From: Phytophthora colocasiae
Taxonomy: Eukaryota; Oomycota; Peronosporomycetes; Peronosporales; Peronosporaceae
Direction of reading: 5' to 3'
Assembly: GCA_018806915.1 (NCBI GenBank)
Contig: JAGKQI010000096.1
Coordinates: 1,364,001-1,428,000, forward strand
Length of the DNA stretch: 64,000 bases
The position numbers and the translations under genes were made by a program. Below are positions 1-12,212 of the stretch, in pieces. The notes under the pieces are model-generated. The model did no database searches, had not been told where the DNA came from, and saw nothing but the letters and a program-made list of their open reading frames with translations. Position 1 is the first letter of the stretch; every line of letters begins with the position of its first letter.

Positions 1-2780
<2,780 letters not shown>

Positions 2781-4355
2781 ATGGCGTCCAAGCTGGTGCG
2801 GACTGCGCGCATCAGCGAGCGCAGCGCGCGGCTCATGACGGCACCAATACGCAGCTGCAACACGCTGCTGGTGACTACTCCGCAGCTTCCGTTTACAGGC
2901 TTTGAGCTGCTGTTTCTGGGCACTGGAGCGGGGTCTCCGTCTGTGCGACGTAATCCTACTGGTGTGTGTTTGCGTTTGGCTCGTAGCAATTGGATGTTCG
3001 ACTGCGCGGAAGGAAGTCTGCGCCAATTAATCAAGAGTGTTGTTCGAGTACCGCTTACGACCAAGTTCTTCATCTCGCATTTGCATGGAGACCACTTGTA
3101 TGGTCTTCCTGGGATATTGTGCACACTGGACAATCATAATGCAGAATACAAGGACCCGCAGACAAAGCAGAAGACACCTAGACCCATTGAAGTGTATGGG
3201 CCATTGGGATTGTTCTCATACTTGAATACGGCATTATCGACGAGCAGCACGAGACTTACGAATCTGAAGGTTACAGTCCACGAACTAGTGAGTCCTGAGC
3301 TGCAGAGCAAGACGTCAAAATTTGAGAAGTTCATGAGGAATGCACCCAGACATCCAGTAAGTTTGAATATTTCATGAAGGGAATGCTCTGGTATTAATGG
3401 GGTGAATGATTTTATTGGTGTTATAGAGTCTTAAACTGAAGTGGGTGTTGGCGGAGTCGGACGGTAATGGAAACGTGTGGAATGTGTTGGATGATGGAAA
3501 GTTTATTGTGAAAGCTGCTACGTTGAAGCACACGGTCACGAGTTTCGGGTATGGATACACAGAGTTATTGTTTGTGATTTTTGCTAGAGCTGAGTGAGAA
3601 TGCTGTTTTGATGTTTTCACAGATACGTCGTTGAGGAATATGATGTGCCTGGGAAATTGAACACAGATGCACTACGTGAGAGAGGGCTCCCACCTGGACC
3701 AAACTATCGTACACTCAAGCTTGGGGGGAGTGTTGAGCTTCCTAATGGAGAAATTATCCACGCTTCCGAGGTTTGTAGACCTGACTCGTTTATACAAGTA
3801 AGCCAAGCGTCGTGAACGATACCTGACGTTTCTGTAATGGTACTGCAGGTTACCGGACCGCAGGCTCGCGGGCGTAAGGTAGCCATTCTGGGAGATTCTG
3901 CGGACTCATCGCGAATGTTTGATATCGCACAAAATTGCGACGTAGGTTCCTTATTGCATTACCATTGCACAGCAATGTCTAACTCTCTCTTCCCTGGCAG
4001 GTTTTGGTCCATGAAGCAACACTAAGTCATGGGATGGTGAAACGGGTAGGATCCACGCGTTGGCAAACGTGGCTTACGGAAAACACTTACACGTTGTAAT
4101 GCTACCATGTTCACTCAGGCGGTAGATCGCGGGCATTCAACAGCTCTTATGGCCGGGTACGCGGCAAAGAAGATGAACGCAACTTTGCTTGCGTTGACCC
4201 ACTTCAGCCATCGCTTCCGACACTGGTCAGCTGATACCAAAGCACGCACGACACTTCACCTTACCCACGAGGCTCAAAAATCGTTTGGGCGACGAGCGGT
4301 TGTTCCAGCGTCAGACTTCTTGCGAATTCCAATCCCACGCCCACCCCACGAATAG
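2781..4355 (+). CDS. Ribonuclease Z (tRNA 3' endonuclease), short ELAC1-like form
   Basis: A metallo-beta-lactamase-fold endonuclease that removes the 3' trailer from pre-tRNA. Six exons join without a frame break into 406 aa: 2781..3356, 3427..3548, 3623..3770, 3849..3941, 4001..4045 and 4119..4355. Seen: the Zn-binding motif HLHGDHLYGLPG at about residue 99, FLGTGAGSPSVRRN before it, GDSADSS, VHEATL, RGHST, and the C-terminal LTHFSHRF block. A single beta-lactamase domain and this length fit the short RNase Z class rather than the long ELAC2 class. The first 40 residues are rich in Arg, Ser and Thr with few acidic residues, which suggests a mitochondrial presequence (inference). It is convergent with pyruvate kinase, 142 bp away. 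Confidence 0.92.
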
Positions 4356-4497
4356 AAAGAGTCCTGCATGTAGATAGAGATTGTATGATCAAGCACAACA
4401 TAGATCCCTAAAGTATTCGACGCAGGGGTTTGATATGATCGCATTTCAATTGTGTCAGTGTCTGCAATGGGCGTCAGTAAAGAATACATGCCCTCAT

Positions 4498-6701
4498 TTA
4501 GGTAAAAGGGATGTGAAGTCCACTGAAGAAGCTGTGCTTTGGACTCGAGTAGCCCTTCTTGGCCACCTCAATCACCTTCACTACGTTGGTCGATCTCGAT
4601 ACACTATCATCCAGTCCGTGAACCAGGATAGCAATTTCACCGCTCTTGATCAAGCCTCGGTCCTTTGCGTATGCGATAGCTTGCAACGTAAGATCTTCTA
4701 CTCCAAGCATGGAGTCCACTAGCATCGAGGTTACCCCTCTACAAAAGGTTCAAATTAAAAAAAAGCTTTACATTGCCCAACCCAACCACACTTACCTGGA
4801 CACTCCAGAGAGCTGTCGTGCTGTCAAGGCAGAAGATGTGATCGCCAAAATGTTGGCTTTGGGACGGTACTTTGCCAATAGCTTGGTGCTTGAACCCGTG
4901 TCAGTAATCGAAATGATCAACTTGACGTCCATGTCAAGGGAAATTTCCACAGCTGAACTGGCCACTGATTCGTACATGCTTACTTGCTTTCGGTTTGCTG
5001 CTCTGTGCAAGCGGTATACCTCTGCATAATCCATCGCTTGTTCTGCTTCAATACAGATCTTGGCCATAGTTTCGACTGCCTCTTTCGGGTACATTCCCTT
5101 GGCCGTTTCTGCAGATAGCATCATGGCATCAGTGCCATCCAGCACTGCGTTGGCCACGTCGGTGCATTCAGCGTTAGATGGAGTAATCTTTTTCGTCATT
5201 GATTGAAGCATTTGCGTTGAGGTGACAACAGGTTTGCCAGCGCGGTTAGCCTTGCCAATGATCATCTTCTGAGCCAAGAACACTCGTTCAGGCGACAGCT
5301 CCATGCCGAGATCTCCTCGACTCACGTGAATGCCATCAGCTTCCGCAATAATCTCGTCAATATTTTGAAGCGCCTCCTGGCTTTCGATCTTTGCGTGCAC
5401 TCGGATGTGGCGACCGGCTTCGCCAAGACAATCGCGAATTGCACGAACGTTGGCAGCCGAGCGCACAAAAGACCCTGAGACAATATCCACACCTTGAGGA
5501 ATCGCGAAATTCAAGAGATCATCCTCATCCTTCTCGGTGATGCCTGGAATTTGGATAGCCGCTCCTGTACATACCTCAAGTCAGCAAAAGCTATCGTTGC
5601 TTTGGCAAAAGTAGCATACCTGGTAGATTCATGTTTTTCTTCTCCTCAAGAACGTGATCATTATGCACCCGCACAATAATCGAATCAGGCAAGCACTCTA
5701 ACACTGTCATCACCAGACTTCCGTCGTCGCACAAAATCTTGGAGCCCACTGACACCGACGTCGGTAACTGTTCATACGTGCAGGCAATACGAGAGTTGTC
5801 GCCTTCCACGCCATAATCCGTAGTGATCTCCAGTGTCTGCCCAGCCTGATTCAAACAATACTACATTAGTCACAATGTCCTACTCAATTCACCACCACAC
5901 CTACCACGACAGCACACCTTCAGCTGTACGGGTGTGTGTCCTTTTAGAAAACCACTGCGAATCTCTGGCCCTTTCGTGTCCAACAGCACAGCACAGTGAC
6001 AACCAGGTCGAACTGCCATCGCCTTCCTTAAATTCGTCAAACTTCTCTTGTGCATTTCATGGTCTCCATGGGAGAAATTCAGCCTTGCCACATTCATACC
6101 TGCATCCAAAAGTTGTCCTACACAATGGAAAAAGTCCCACCCACATGAGTTCCACTCAAAACAATTGAAAACCAGCCACTTAAAGTCGCACCCAACATCT
6201 CGACAGACCACGACGCAGGGCCAATGGCACAGATAATCTTCGTCTTCCGTGCTCGAGCCGTTGTCGGCGTCAAAATCTGCTGTATCTCAATACCCACACG
6301 GAATTTCTGTATCCAATTCACCACCAGCCACTGATTAATCCACCACATCCTGCTTAAATTTTCTTACATACCGCCGGTTTGCGTGCAATCGACGCAGCAG
6401 CAGGCTTAAACACGTCGTCGAACTCCTGCGAGATTGATCGGTATCGATGCCAACTGCCGAGTTGCACAGGCGGGAAGCCGCTCACACGTAGCTGGTCGTA
6501 GGCCGAAGATGGAGTGCGCATGAGCTCGTCGTCCTTAGACCACCGACGCGGCAGCCCCGGGCGCGTGAGGGTGCCCGTCCGCGGGTTCCTGCCGATCGTG
6601 TGGCGTTCGTTTAGATTGCGACGCATTGGCTGCAGCTCAGAACCAGTGAAGCTCGAGGTCTCCAGGTCCGAAAGTGATTCGAAAATGCATGCACGTTGCA
6701 T
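4498..6701 (-). CDS. Pyruvate kinase with about 125-residue N-terminal extension
   Basis: Catalyses phosphoenolpyruvate + ADP to pyruvate + ATP, the last step of glycolysis. Six exons join cleanly into about 616 aa: 6701..6372, 6276..6192, 6117..5918, 5845..5620, 5564..4796 and 4738..4498. Seen: RKTKIICAIGPAS, NVARLNFSHGDHE, LLDTKGPEIRSG, the AKIESQE loop with the catalytic Lys, SRGDLGMEL with metal-binding Glu/Asp, TSTQMLQSM, VANAVLDGTDAMMLS and a C-terminal regulatory-type domain. The second intron could instead end at 6331, adding 18 residues, but that intron would be only 41 bp. The region before RKTKII is far longer than in ordinary pyruvate kinases and resembles nothing I recognise. An alternative upstream exon at about 6853 does not keep the frame, so I start at 6701. 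Confidence 0.93.
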
Positions 6702-6720
6702 CGACGTTTCTTCAACCCTG

Positions 6721-6787
6721 GTTAGAAAACCCTAATCGGTTATTAGAAACCCTAATCGGTTATTAGAAACCCTAATCGGTTCTAACA
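6721..6787. repeat. Three 20-bp tandem repeats carrying plant-type telo boxes
   Basis: Three consecutive 20-bp units (6721-6740, 6741-6760, 6761-6780) each contain AACCCTAATCGGT. All three include AAACCCTAA, the plant telo-box sequence. The first unit differs slightly. The block is bounded by GTTAGAA on the left and TTCTAAC on the right, so its ends form a short inverted repeat. It lies between the divergent pyruvate kinase and PH-like genes. On the minus strand it sits between a possible GTATGT donor and a CTAACCAG acceptor, so it could lie in a 5' UTR intron of pyruvate kinase. Confidence 0.85.
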
Positions 6788-6871
6788 TACCGCGAGGCTG
6801 TTGCGCACAAAAGGTCGCCAAAGTGAGCTGGTCGTGCGTACACCGAACTTGCATCGCTCTCTCTGTTTAGT

Positions 6872-8592
6872 ATGAGCGAGCCAGCGGAAGGAGACAATTG
6901 CGCAGTGAAACCAGCTCGAAAGGCGCCACCTTCGCTGCTGAAGACGCTGTTAGCAAAGGGTCAGAACGCCAAGGACGAGCTGACGCACGACGGGAACAAT
7001 GCGTCTATCATTTTAGAAGACAAAGCACCGAGGGAGACGCCGTGGACGCCTAAGAGCTTGGGTAGGGCAAAGACAGCTATCGTATATAAGGTGTGAATTG
7101 GCTGGACTGCATTGCATGTTTATCTGCTGAGTGTCTGACGAGATGTGAATTGTGCGCATGTGTGTGTGTGTGTGTTTTATTCTTAATCTACTTGTGACAA
7201 AACTGCAGCAAACGCTTAATGACACGTTGCTGGTGCTAGAACGCAATATCTTCTTCATCAGTGGATGGGTACCCTACTTCGTGTCGCTGCAAGAGGACAG
7301 TGTTCTCATGTTCACAAGCCGCGAGCGGTGGGAACAAGGGCTCAAGCCTGATAAGGTTTTAACAAGAGAACCTCAGGTCGCCGTGGACAGACCTAACTTT
7401 ATTGTATCAACTTTATTATTGTAGGTGATTGAGCTGCACCACTTGATGCTGCTTGGTGACATGAAAGTTGATGTAGTGGACGGTTACTCATCGCTGAACG
7501 ACAACGACAGCAATCTTCGCCTTTTCCGTCGCAAATTACTCGAAACAGATGAGCTGGACGAGGTATTGCCGATTCACATGAGCATTCTGCTAATGTATCT
7601 TCGTAACGATGTAATGCTTGATACAGTGGCTGAATGAAGAACTTCGGCAGAGCTTGGTTGTTTCATCGGGCAGCAGGGTGGACAATCTTGCGGCGAGTAA
7701 TCCGAACGCGAGCTCGCACTGCATCCTGGAGTTCGGATCCTACAACCAGAGCACATTTGAGCTGTGGACGAAGGCGATACGTCATATTCTAAAGGATAAA
7801 CGAGAAGAACATGCTAGCCGCTCGCGCAGCAACCAAACCAGAAAAGACACAAAGGCCGATGACAAACCTTTCCCACCACCAGCATCGTCAAAGTGCTGGG
7901 TGTCTCCGGGCCAAGATTCCAAGGTGACACTGCTACAAAGTGAGATATGGTGCAACCGTGTTCTCTCCGGTGAGAAGGAAAAGGCCGAGTCTGAAATCCG
8001 GCGGATAGTGGCGATGGAGAAGTTAGTAGCTCAAGTTACCCACCCACAAATGGCGCTACTCGTCTACGAGAAGGTGAGCCGAGTGCACGAGTTGTTCTTG
8101 GCCAACTGTAGGCGGGAAATCGAGGGACTTGACGCAAGAGAAGAACCGATGGCTACTGAAGTGCTCAACTTCTTCGCAGATCACCTCAAGAGGAAATATT
8201 CAGTTTTCTTGATCCTCGCATTGGCGTATGGGGTCGAAGAAGAGGAGATTCGAGGGGCGCACGAGCGGATGTGTCAAGAAAACGCTGCTCTAAACGCTGG
8301 AGTGGGTGGTGGTAGTGGCGAACAACAGCGGACGGTTGCATCTTACGGGTTTGAAGACCCAGAGAGTCTCGAGCTGTATGAAAAGTATCGGGATGCCGCG
8401 TTCAATTACCACAAAATGAACTACGGGGACACTGCTGCAGCAGAGGAAGAAGACGCCATCATGCATCTACCTGTCATGCTGCAAGTTGCCGTCGTTCGAC
8501 AAGATCTCGAAGAGTCAAGCGCGATGCTGTCCATTCTGAACACCGTCAAGGCTCGTTTAATGGAGCATTGCGCCCAGGAGAATGATTCATAG
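6872..8592 (+). CDS. PH-like domain protein of unknown function
   Basis: Four exons (6872..7090, 7209..7355, 7425..7562, 7627..8592) join to 489 aa without a frame break. The third intron (64 bp, 7563..7626) is needed to link two reading frames; it has a clear GTATTG donor and ACAG acceptor. Residues of about 74-215 look like a split pleckstrin-homology fold. Strands such as GWVPYFVSLQEDSVLMF are followed by a charged loop and end in a Trp-containing helix (FELWTKAIRHIL). The rest is helical and acidic with no motif I can name. A PH fold would imply phosphoinositide or protein binding at membranes, which is inference. It is divergent from pyruvate kinase across 170 bp. Confidence 0.75.
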
Positions 8593-8743
8593 CGTGGAAT
8601 CGCGTCTGCATCATTTACATCAACAAGTGTAAGAAGTTTAAACATGCATTTTGTGCTCGAACCTCAATAATTGCAGGGCAAAAGTAAAGGTTTGCTTCTT
8701 GAATCACATTACGTGGTAGCTGCAGATTGGGTTTGTTCATCAG

Positions 8744-9688
8744 TTACTTCATCAACGATGAAAGCTGGTTCAGGAAATCCGTTGCCTTTTTGGACGCAGC
8801 ACTATCGGCCTCAGTGTCCGTCGACATAACACTTCCATTTGTCATCACTGCTTCCTCCTTCTGTTTACGAAGACGCTCAAGACGTAGCTGCTTCCTTGAC
8901 TTCCTGTCCACTTGTCCTGTAGAAGACGCGTGCGCCAGCGACTGTGCAAGCGCTGCTCTCTCGTGCACTTCCTTCAAATGATCCTTCTCCGACGGTTTGA
9001 AACGCTTTTCCCACTGCGAGACCACAAAGCTGCCGCCACGAGTTCTATCTTCTCCTTCTCTGTCTTCAATAACGTCATAATATCCATCGCCCTCCATGTT
9101 CTGTGCTTGTTGCATCTCCAGGTATGCTGCGTACTCGTCACTATCAGACGCAACTTGCCTCGTGCGCCCGAATTCGTCCATGATGTCAACCATTGTCCTC
9201 TCCCTGACAACCGCAACCTTCTCTAAAGCCTTTTTGGCATCAAAATTCACCAAACACTCCCCCTTCAATTGGTCTTTACCTCCATTAGCCATCTCCTCAT
9301 AAAGTTTTGCCTTCTTTCGTAACATTTCAGCTGACTTTTTAGCCCACGCCTCATCGTCGTCTTCATCTGGAGCTTCTCTCGCCTTCGCTTCCTCATCAAG
9401 TCGATTACGAGCTTCCACGCCTCTGTTACGATGATTCCTCCCTATACGGTCCTCTTTTGACCGCTTCTGATGCTTGTTTCCGCGTCGCAGATGCGCGTAT
9501 TTGCCTAAACGAAGACCTGGTGTTTCCTCGTCGTTCTCGGCTGTTAAAGCCTCTTTCAGGCGGCGTTTCCGCTCCTGATCTTTCTGGAAGACGACGGTCT
9601 TGAGGTCCACGAGCGATTTAGTATCAACCTTGATCTCCTTCGCCTTGGAAGGCACGAGAGCCGACTCCGTCAAGAACCCGAGCGACAT
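8744..9688 (-). CDS. CCDC174-like coiled-coil protein
   Basis: A single-exon 314-aa protein. It has the conserved blocks I recognise from CCDC174: an N-terminal KSLVDLKTVVFQK, then KKAKLYEEMANG, then LVNFDAKK, then DEFGRTRQ. It ends in long charged helices. In animals CCDC174 is nuclear and linked to RNA processing (exon-junction/splicing factors); by analogy a nuclear role is likely here. It is highly charged and rich in Lys, Arg and Glu, and no enzyme motif is present. The stop at 8744 faces the PH-like gene end at 8592 (convergent). The start is the first ATG of the frame and lies next to the hairpin at 9706. Confidence 0.78.
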   Translation of the reverse strand: MSLGFLTESALVPSKAKEIKVDTKSLVDLKTVVFQKDQERKRRLKEALTAENDEETPGLRLGKYAHLRRGNKHQKRSKEDRIGRNHRNRGVEARNRLDEEAKAREAPDEDDDEAWAKKSAEMLRKKAKLYEEMANGGKDQLKGECLVNFDAKKALEKVAVVRERTMVDIMDEFGRTRQVASDSDEYAAYLEMQQAQNMEGDGYYDVIEDREGEDRTRGGSFVVSQWEKRFKPSEKDHLKEVHERAALAQSLAHASSTGQVDRKSRKQLRLERLRKQKEEAVMTNGSVMSTDTEADSAASKKATDFLNQLSSLMK

Positions 9689-9705
9689 CTCGGCAGATTA
9701 GAGAG

Positions 9706-9755
9706 TTTCTAAATTTAGACAGGATGGTCTTTTGGACCATGTCTAGATTTAGAAA
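9706..9755. repeat. Hairpin upstream of CCDC174-like gene
   Basis: An imperfect inverted repeat with arms of about 21-24 nt around a TTTTG loop. TTTCTAAATTTAGACAGGAT pairs against ATGTCTAGATTTAGAAA, and ATGGTC/GACCAT flank the loop. It starts 17 bp before the start codon on the minus strand, so it lies in the promoter or 5' UTR. A further TAGGTTTAGACAGG copy follows at about 9757. Confidence 0.7.
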
Positions 9756-9819
9756 ACTAGGTTTAGACAGGTGGCTCTTCTACGACCGTTTGAGTCCGTA
9801 CACGACGTAATCCACTCGG

Positions 9820-9985
9820 ATTCCAGCCAATCAGAAATAAGCTTATTTTATAATAAGCTTTCAGCTTTATTAAAATAAAGCAGATTCGTAATCGCTTAAA
9901 TTAAGCAGATTCGTAATCGCCGTGATTTTCAGCCAATCAGACGCGTAAGATTCCGCTTAAGGCTGATTGGCTGACGGAAACCTTC
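9820..9985. repeat. Cluster of short palindromes and direct repeats (possible MITE debris)
   Basis: Seen: a perfect palindrome AAGCTTATT-TTAT-AATAAGCTT at 9839-9860. An 18-bp direct repeat AAGCAGATTCGTAATCGC occurs at 9878 and 9903 (25-bp period). CAGCCAATCAG occurs at 9824 and 9930, with its exact reverse complement at 9963-9973. The packing of inverted and direct repeats suggests decayed miniature elements. CCAAT is also a promoter motif, so a regulatory role is possible. Confidence 0.55.
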
Positions 9986-10729
9986 ATAGATATCACCCTT
10001 GACCCGGTTCCTTGCGCTTATATTGCAGTGGTGCACTCGCTACACGCGCGGGTCCACTACGAACGCGGTGCAGGTATGTTCATTACTATGCCTTCTTATT
10101 GTATGCCACGTTTCACCGCTCATTTCGCAGTATTGACCGCGCTGTGGGCTGGCGGAGATCTACATTGACCGTGATACTCTTTGTTCCGATAGGTTTGATG
10201 CATCCCTATAGTATCAAGTCAAAGAGGTTCCCAGCCGAGTCCGTACAACGGCAGCATTAGGCGTACGAACAGAATACTCCAGACCCGACCACGGACTCGC
10301 TCATGGCGCAACCGTCGCAAAATGTCCGTGAGCATGCCTTCTAATTGTATGCCAAGTTTCGCTGCTCCTTTCACTGTATTGAGTGCGCTGGATAGATGAG
10401 GCACTGTCCCCAACTATCACAACTGTTAAACTTTATTATAAAAAATTGCGGTGAACCTCTCTACTTTTGTTGAACATCAGCTAAGGAGATCCCTCGGTTT
10501 TCCGGCCACGGTCTGGCGCGGTATTACCGGTATCGGTACCGGTATTACCGGTAACGACTGGGGGGGGGTCCATCATTTTATCTGCGTGAATTAGAGAGGT
10601 TAACCTTCTATAGACCATACTGTAGAGCTCTACCTACCATAGCACCCATGTACGCCATCCACCTACATCCCGGTCGCCGGCTGCTTCGCCTCGCTTCGAT
10701 GCCTTCCTCACTCTTCAATCTGCCAAGCC
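9986..10729. other. Gene-free stretch with a diverged 58-bp duplication
   Basis: I see no convincing gene. A segment at 10088-10145 (starting ATGCCTTCTTATTGTATGCC) recurs in diverged form at 10334-10391 in the same orientation. Around 10523-10555 there is a run of overlapping ACCGGT palindromes (GGTATTACCGGTATCGG), followed by a 9-10 G run at about 10560. The stretch probably contains the promoter of the orphan gene at 10730. Confidence 0.5.
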
Positions 10730-11701
10730 ATGGAGACTTCGACGTTAACGCAGCAGCGTAAGGATAAGGTGCTGGAGTGGGCAGGGTATTTCCGCCGGGC
10801 GCCTCTGGACGTGAACGCGATACCGATCACGCACGATCAACTCCGGCATCACGAGAAAGGTTTCTCCCGTCGGGTTTACTACAGGGGTCTTCCATTCGTC
10901 CCGTGGAGAGATATACAAGCGAGGGTTGGCAAACCGCGGGGTTGGGATGACTTCCGACATTATTTCCGGGATCATATCATCGTTGGCCCCAACGATGAGA
11001 AGACCTATAAACCTAACACCGACATCTTTGGTAAGGGAAGACGCACCTTCCTGAATCTCGAGGACGCTCTGCAGGAAGATCGCATGTACCTCGCCGCCAG
11101 TAGACTTCGCTTCGACTTGGAAAAAGCGGCCCACCCAGCCAAACAATATGTGGTGCATCACAGACCGCATGTGAAAGGGATTTTCTACGAGGCTCCAGGT
11201 TTTCATGGAGTAGGAGGGGTCTACGTTCTACACTGTGGACCAACAGGCTCTGATTTCATTCTGAAGGTGGGGCAGTCCAAAGACATCCTCACTCGACTGC
11301 ACCAGCACCGACGGACGACCTCAAATCTAGCCAGCCGTGGCGGCATCGTATTCCTGTTTGGAGTGGAGTTAGACGAGAGCGATCAAGTCCCTGCAGAGAC
11401 TCTGCTCAAGGCGGACTTCGGCTTATCTCACACTACTACTAATAACAATTTAGAGCGAACGGTGGAGACCTTCCGTTTCAACGAGAAGACTCTCCCGTTA
11501 ATTCACGACGTAGTCTGCGGGATACGCTACGTCTATGACCCGCCGAGCAACAGACGTATGGACGACCATGAGGACTCAGTGGAGAATCCACTGTACGAGC
11601 AGGGCCTTCCTCGCCGGCTACTGACTGTTGAACATAACCATCAAGAGCTGATGGTGTCTCTGTCAGCGGTACCAGGCTGGAACACCGGAGTGGGGGGTTA
11701 G
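10730..11701 (+). CDS. Orphan protein with GIY-YIG-like core, intronless
   Basis: An uninterrupted 323-codon ORF starting with ATG. The family is not recognised. Residues of about 164-200 contain GVYVLHCGPTGSDF followed by LKVGQSKDILTRLHQHRR. This has the spacing and residues of a GIY-YIG endonuclease core of the T5orf172/MUG113 type: a GxY strand, a KVG strand, then an Arg-bearing helix. A later Glu (AETLL) could be the metal ligand. The N-terminal half is basic and Trp/Tyr-rich; the C-terminal tail is short. It is intronless and flanked by repeat-rich DNA, unlike its neighbours, so a mobile or foreign origin is plausible. The nuclease assignment is inference. Confidence 0.6.
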   Translation: METSTLTQQRKDKVLEWAGYFRRAPLDVNAIPITHDQLRHHEKGFSRRVYYRGLPFVPWRDIQARVGKPRGWDDFRHYFRDHIIVGPNDEKTYKPNTDIFGKGRRTFLNLEDALQEDRMYLAASRLRFDLEKAAHPAKQYVVHHRPHVKGIFYEAPGFHGVGGVYVLHCGPTGSDFILKVGQSKDILTRLHQHRRTTSNLASRGGIVFLFGVELDESDQVPAETLLKADFGLSHTTTNNNLERTVETFRFNEKTLPLIHDVVCGIRYVYDPPSNRRMDDHEDSVENPLYEQGLPRRLLTVEHNHQELMVSLSAVPGWNTGVGG

Positions 11702-11734
11702 GAAAGGAGAAGGGGGTATGAAATTGAAGCCACT

Positions 11735-12159
11735 TTACTGCTGTTGAGTAACAGGTCCCATGCACTTGGACCACTTGTTCTCTACAGGCACTGCAACACG
11801 TCGCCAAATGCGTTGTGTGCAGCGTGAATAATTGCAATCAACGTTAGCGATGGGGTCGCTGTAATGCTGCAACGTGTGGCTCGTTCGCTGTTTGTCGCTG
11901 ATGTCTTGAACATCGATGGCACGGATGCATTTCAATGGAGCTAGCAGAGCAGTAATTGAGTGTAGATCTGTGGTCTCTTTCACTTGCCATTGCGGCGGTG
12001 AAAACTTCATACATGCAATGCGTTGCCGGCCACACTGCAGCTGCAGCTAACGCAACCGGCATGCCCTCAGCGTGTGCTGCATCCAGAGCTCTTGGATCGC
12101 GAGACTGTGCGGTGGTTTCGATGCTAATTATGCGGCGCTCCGGAGTTGGAGTGTGTTTG
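11735..12159 (-). CDS. Small uncharacterised gene, probable two exons
   Basis: Two overlapping minus-strand frames look protein-like. One starts MSKHTPTPERR at 12159. The other runs to a stop at 11735 with KETTDLHSITALL and ends WSKCMGPVTQQQ. A 52-bp GT-AG intron (GTTGCG...GTATGAAG, about 12000-12052) would join them in frame to about 124 aa. No family is recognised. It would be head-to-head with the ion channel gene across 53 bp. It could also be noise, because the channel promoter occupies the same place. Confidence 0.35.
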
Positions 12160-12212
12160 CTCATCCGACAAGCAGGACTGGTGCGGTGACCTGCTGAGGC
12201 TTCACTTCCGGC

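Noticed and set aside
6372..6860. Upstream first coding exon for pyruvate kinase starting near 6853
   Set aside because: Splicing GTATGT (about 6790) to CTAACCAG (about 6718) gives the wrong phase for the known frame; if spliced, this is 5' UTR.
7158..7175. GTGTGTGTGT microsatellite
   Set aside because: A simple repeat within an intron of the PH-like gene; ordinary.
7563..7626. Frameshift in the PH-like gene
   Set aside because: A 64-bp intron with GTATTG donor, CTAAT branch-like site and ACAG acceptor explains the change of frame.
10012..10260. Short plus ORF in the repeat-rich gap
   Set aside because: It has no domain, and part of it (10088-10145) is the diverged direct repeat; not coding-like.
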